Below are positions 4,814-6,053 of a DNA stretch of 6,053 bases, piece after piece; positions within the stretch are counted from its first letter, which is position 1; each line of letters starts with the position of its first letter. Origin of the DNA: Terriglobia bacterium (GTDB lineage: Bacteria; Acidobacteriota; Terriglobia; UBA7540); contig JASHTR010000166.1 in the NCBI GenBank assembly GCA_030040455.1, positions 1 to 6,053 on the forward strand, read 5' to 3'. The notes beneath the pieces are model-generated. The model was not told the DNA's origin and searched no databases. It worked only from the letters and a program-made list of their open reading frames with translations. The position numbers were made by a program, and so were the translations under genes.

Positions 4814-4857
4814 CTTTGGCGTAATTTTCGCACCAGAGGGCAGGCTTTCCGCCTGAG

Positions 4858-5664
4858 TTACGGCTCGTTATAGCGACGCATGATTCTTTGGATGGACAAC
4901 GCCTTGCCGCTGGTGGGATCGGCGTCCACGAGGACGCCACAGAGCCGGACGTCTCCTTTGGCCACCTCGAACCGCGCCGGCATCTGGTCCAGATACTTTT
5001 TGATCACAGCGACCTTGTCAACGCCGATCACTGAATCATACGGCCCGCTCATCCCCGTGTCCGTAATGTAGGCTGACCCGTGGGGAAGCACCCTTTCATC
5101 GGCCGTGGGGATATGCGTGTGAGTTCCAAGCACCGCTGTGACCCTGCCGTCCAGGTACCAGCCCATCGTCACCTTTTCCGACGTTGCTTCTGCGTGGACG
5201 TCGGCAATGCGGATCTTGACTTCAGCGGGAATACTTGCAAGTAATGCATCCGCCGTGCGGAATGGGCATTCGAGCGGGGGAAGAAAAACCCGGCCCTGGA
5301 GGTTCAGCACCGCATAGGGGATCTTCGACGACGTCCTACCCACCCAAAGGCCGTGGCCGGGCGCAGAGGCCGGAAAGTTCGCCGGGCGCAGAAGCCGCCC
5401 ATCCGGATGTTCGGTGAGGTAAGGAATAATTTCCTTCTTGTCCCACACATGATTCCCGGAAGTTAGAACTTCGATCCCCAGCCCAAGCAGTTCTTCCACG
5501 AGTGGCGGGGTAATGCCGAAGCCCGCTGCAGCGTTTTCGCCGTTGGCCAGGATCAGATCGGGTGAAAACTCTTCTACCAGACCGGGCAGCTTCTCTGCGA
5601 CAATCCGCCGGCCCGGATGGCCGAAGATGTCGCCAATAAACAGAAATCGAAAGGGTGGTTTCAA
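4858..5664 (-). CDS. ymdB: YmdB-family (TIGR00282) metallophosphoesterase
   Basis: This is a 268-residue protein of normal length for the family. All metal-site residues are present at the spacing of Bacillus YmdB: D12 (GDIFG), E43 and N44 (ANGEN), N71 and H72 (GNHVWD), H157 (DVHAEATSEK), and H182 and H184 (GTHTHIP). Family members are cytoplasmic binuclear-metal phosphodiesterases; the Bacillus enzyme hydrolyses 2',3'-cyclic nucleotides and affects biofilm and motility decisions. The role here is inferred by family. The start chosen is TTG 5664, giving MKPPFRFLFIGD, with GGAG (5675-5672) 7 nt upstream. The frame is open to 5775 but the extra residues have no family match. It is transcribed in the same direction as the upstream ABC ATPase gene, 155 nt away, and is followed by the group II intron remnant. 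Confidence 0.95.
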   Translation of the reverse strand: MKPPFRFLFIGDIFGHPGRRIVAEKLPGLVEEFSPDLILANGENAAAGFGITPPLVEELLGLGIEVLTSGNHVWDKKEIIPYLTEHPDGRLLRPANFPASAPGHGLWVGRTSSKIPYAVLNLQGRVFLPPLECPFRTADALLASIPAEVKIRIADVHAEATSEKVTMGWYLDGRVTAVLGTHTHIPTADERVLPHGSAYITDTGMSGPYDSVIGVDKVAVIKKYLDQMPARFEVAKGDVRLCGVLVDADPTSGKALSIQRIMRRYNEP

Positions 5665-5671
5665 GGAGTTT

Positions 5672-5675
5672 CTCC
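5672..5675 (-). promoter_or_regulatory. Ribosome-binding site deciding the ymdB TTG start
   Basis: GGAG lies 7 nt upstream of TTG 5664 on the minus strand. Together with the protein homology starting a few residues later, it fixes the start at this unusual codon. Confidence 0.75.
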
Positions 5676-5722
5676 ACTTACGCTTGAGAAGATGAAAAAA
5701 GCATAACCTCTGGCAAAGAGCG

Positions 5723-5784
5723 AGTTGAGAGTCCGAAGTCGAAAGTCGAAAGGGATGGTCCTTCCAGACTTTCAATTCTCAACT
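5723..5784. repeat. Intergenic imperfect palindrome
   Basis: Arms at 5723-5740 and 5767-5784 are inverted repeats matching at 14 of 18 positions, with perfect outer blocks AGTTGAGA and TCTCAACT. The 26-nt loop region begins with a partial tandem GAAAGTC/GAAAGG. It fills most of the gap between the ABC ATPase gene and ymdB. It may be a REP-like dispersed element or simply the hairpin ending the ATPase transcript. No T run follows on the minus strand. Confidence 0.5.
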
Positions 5785-5798
5785 TTGAATTCGTTTAA

Positions 5799-5815
5799 GG
5801 TTCGGGGTTGGAACC
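5799..5815 (-). terminator. Weak candidate terminator after the ABC ATPase gene
   Basis: GGTTC and GAACC form a 5-bp stem around CAACCCC a few bases after the ATPase stop codon, read on the minus strand, followed only by TTAAACG. The short stem and absent T tract make this a weak call. Confidence 0.25.
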
Positions 5816-5819
5816 GCAC

Positions 5820-6053
5820 CTATGGGATGGGGATTGCCGCGTCCCGCTCCACTTGCAGCACCCCCGGCGGCGCTTCACGCAGAGGGCCGTCATAACGCAC
5901 CCGCCCCCGGTCGAGCGCCACCAGGCGGGAAGCAATGGATGCACCCTCGGCGTAATGATGGGTCGAAAAAATCATTGCCTTGCCTTCCTCCGGGAGTTGC
6001 CGGAGAAGCGCTTTAAGCGCTGCCGCGGAATCGACATCAAGCCCCGTGAAGGG
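5820..6053 (-). CDS. ABC transporter ATP-binding protein, C-terminal part
   Basis: The last 77 residues of an ABC ATPase run off the right edge of the window, so the start lies beyond 6053. The visible part opens at PFTGLD, the segment directly after the Walker B glutamate (DEPFTGLD) and including the D-loop. It continues with the H-loop STHHYAEG and the typical ALDRGRVRYDGPL strand that ends the nucleotide-binding domain. Walker A, the Q-loop and the signature motif are outside the window. The substrate cannot be told; heme-exporter CcmA-like ATPases have a similar end, but so do many others. The stop is TAG at 5822-5820. The gene is upstream of ymdB on the same strand. Confidence 0.9.
   Translation of the reverse strand, partial: PFTGLDVDSAAALKALLRQLPEEGKAMIFSTHHYAEGASIASRLVALDRGRVRYDGPLREAPPGVLQVERDAAIPIP

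Noticed and set aside
4558..4824. 88-residue plus-strand frame with a fair ribosome-binding-site-like sequence
   Set aside because: It is antisense to the group II intron maturase remnant and domain V, which explain the sequence better.
5665..5775. N-terminal extension of YmdB to 5775
   Set aside because: The extra 37 residues have no family counterpart and pass through the intergenic palindrome. TTG 5664 has a good ribosome-binding site and the correct family length.

Overview
This window looks like the right-hand end of a tRNA-integrated mobile element (about 1-3373) followed by ordinary chromosome (about 3427-6053). The base composition is moderately GC-rich, two genes appear to start at TTG, and gene density is modest. 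This fits a soil-type bacterium such as Verrucomicrobiota or Acidobacteriota, but that assignment is inference only.

The element side is almost entirely on the minus strand. Reading in the direction of transcription (right to left) it holds four blocks. First is repA (2192-3226), a plasmid RepA_C-type replication initiator. Next is an origin-like block (about 2013-2257) with four good 22-23 bp iterons plus a degenerate fifth, a separate set of four short ACTWCAGG repeats, and two inverted DnaA-box-like sites bracketing both sets. Third is a type IV toxin-antitoxin operon, abiEi (1258-1878) and abiEii (323-1261), translationally coupled through a TTGA overlap. Last, 53 nt further on, is the N-terminus of a C5 cytosine DNA methyltransferase (132-269) whose frame is broken after the AdoMet-binding motif. 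Upstream of repA is the 3' half of a tRNA-Leu(UAG) gene, from the last base before the anticodon loop to CCA (3373-3426). It has no 5' half and is preceded by direct and inverted repeats that resemble integrase-binding sites. By the usual geometry of tRNA-targeting tyrosine integrases this is the att scar. It predicts an intact tRNA-Leu and probably the integrase gene beyond the left edge of the window.

The chromosomal side carries a predicted exported six-cysteine protein on the plus strand (3676-4236). About 310 nt with no recognisable gene follow. Then comes a decayed 3' end of a group II intron on the minus strand (about 4549-4813), with a frameshifted maturase C-terminus, domain V and a domain VI-like hairpin. 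Beyond it are a complete ymdB-type (TIGR00282) metallophosphoesterase gene (4858-5664) and the C-terminal 77 residues of an ABC transporter ATPase (5820-6053), both on the minus strand.

The most notable signal is the combination of a plasmid-type replication module (RepA, iterons, DnaA boxes), an AbiE toxin-antitoxin pair and a decaying methyltransferase inside an apparently tRNA-Leu-integrated element. No single component is a new family. The architecture and the double repeat array at the origin deserve a second look.
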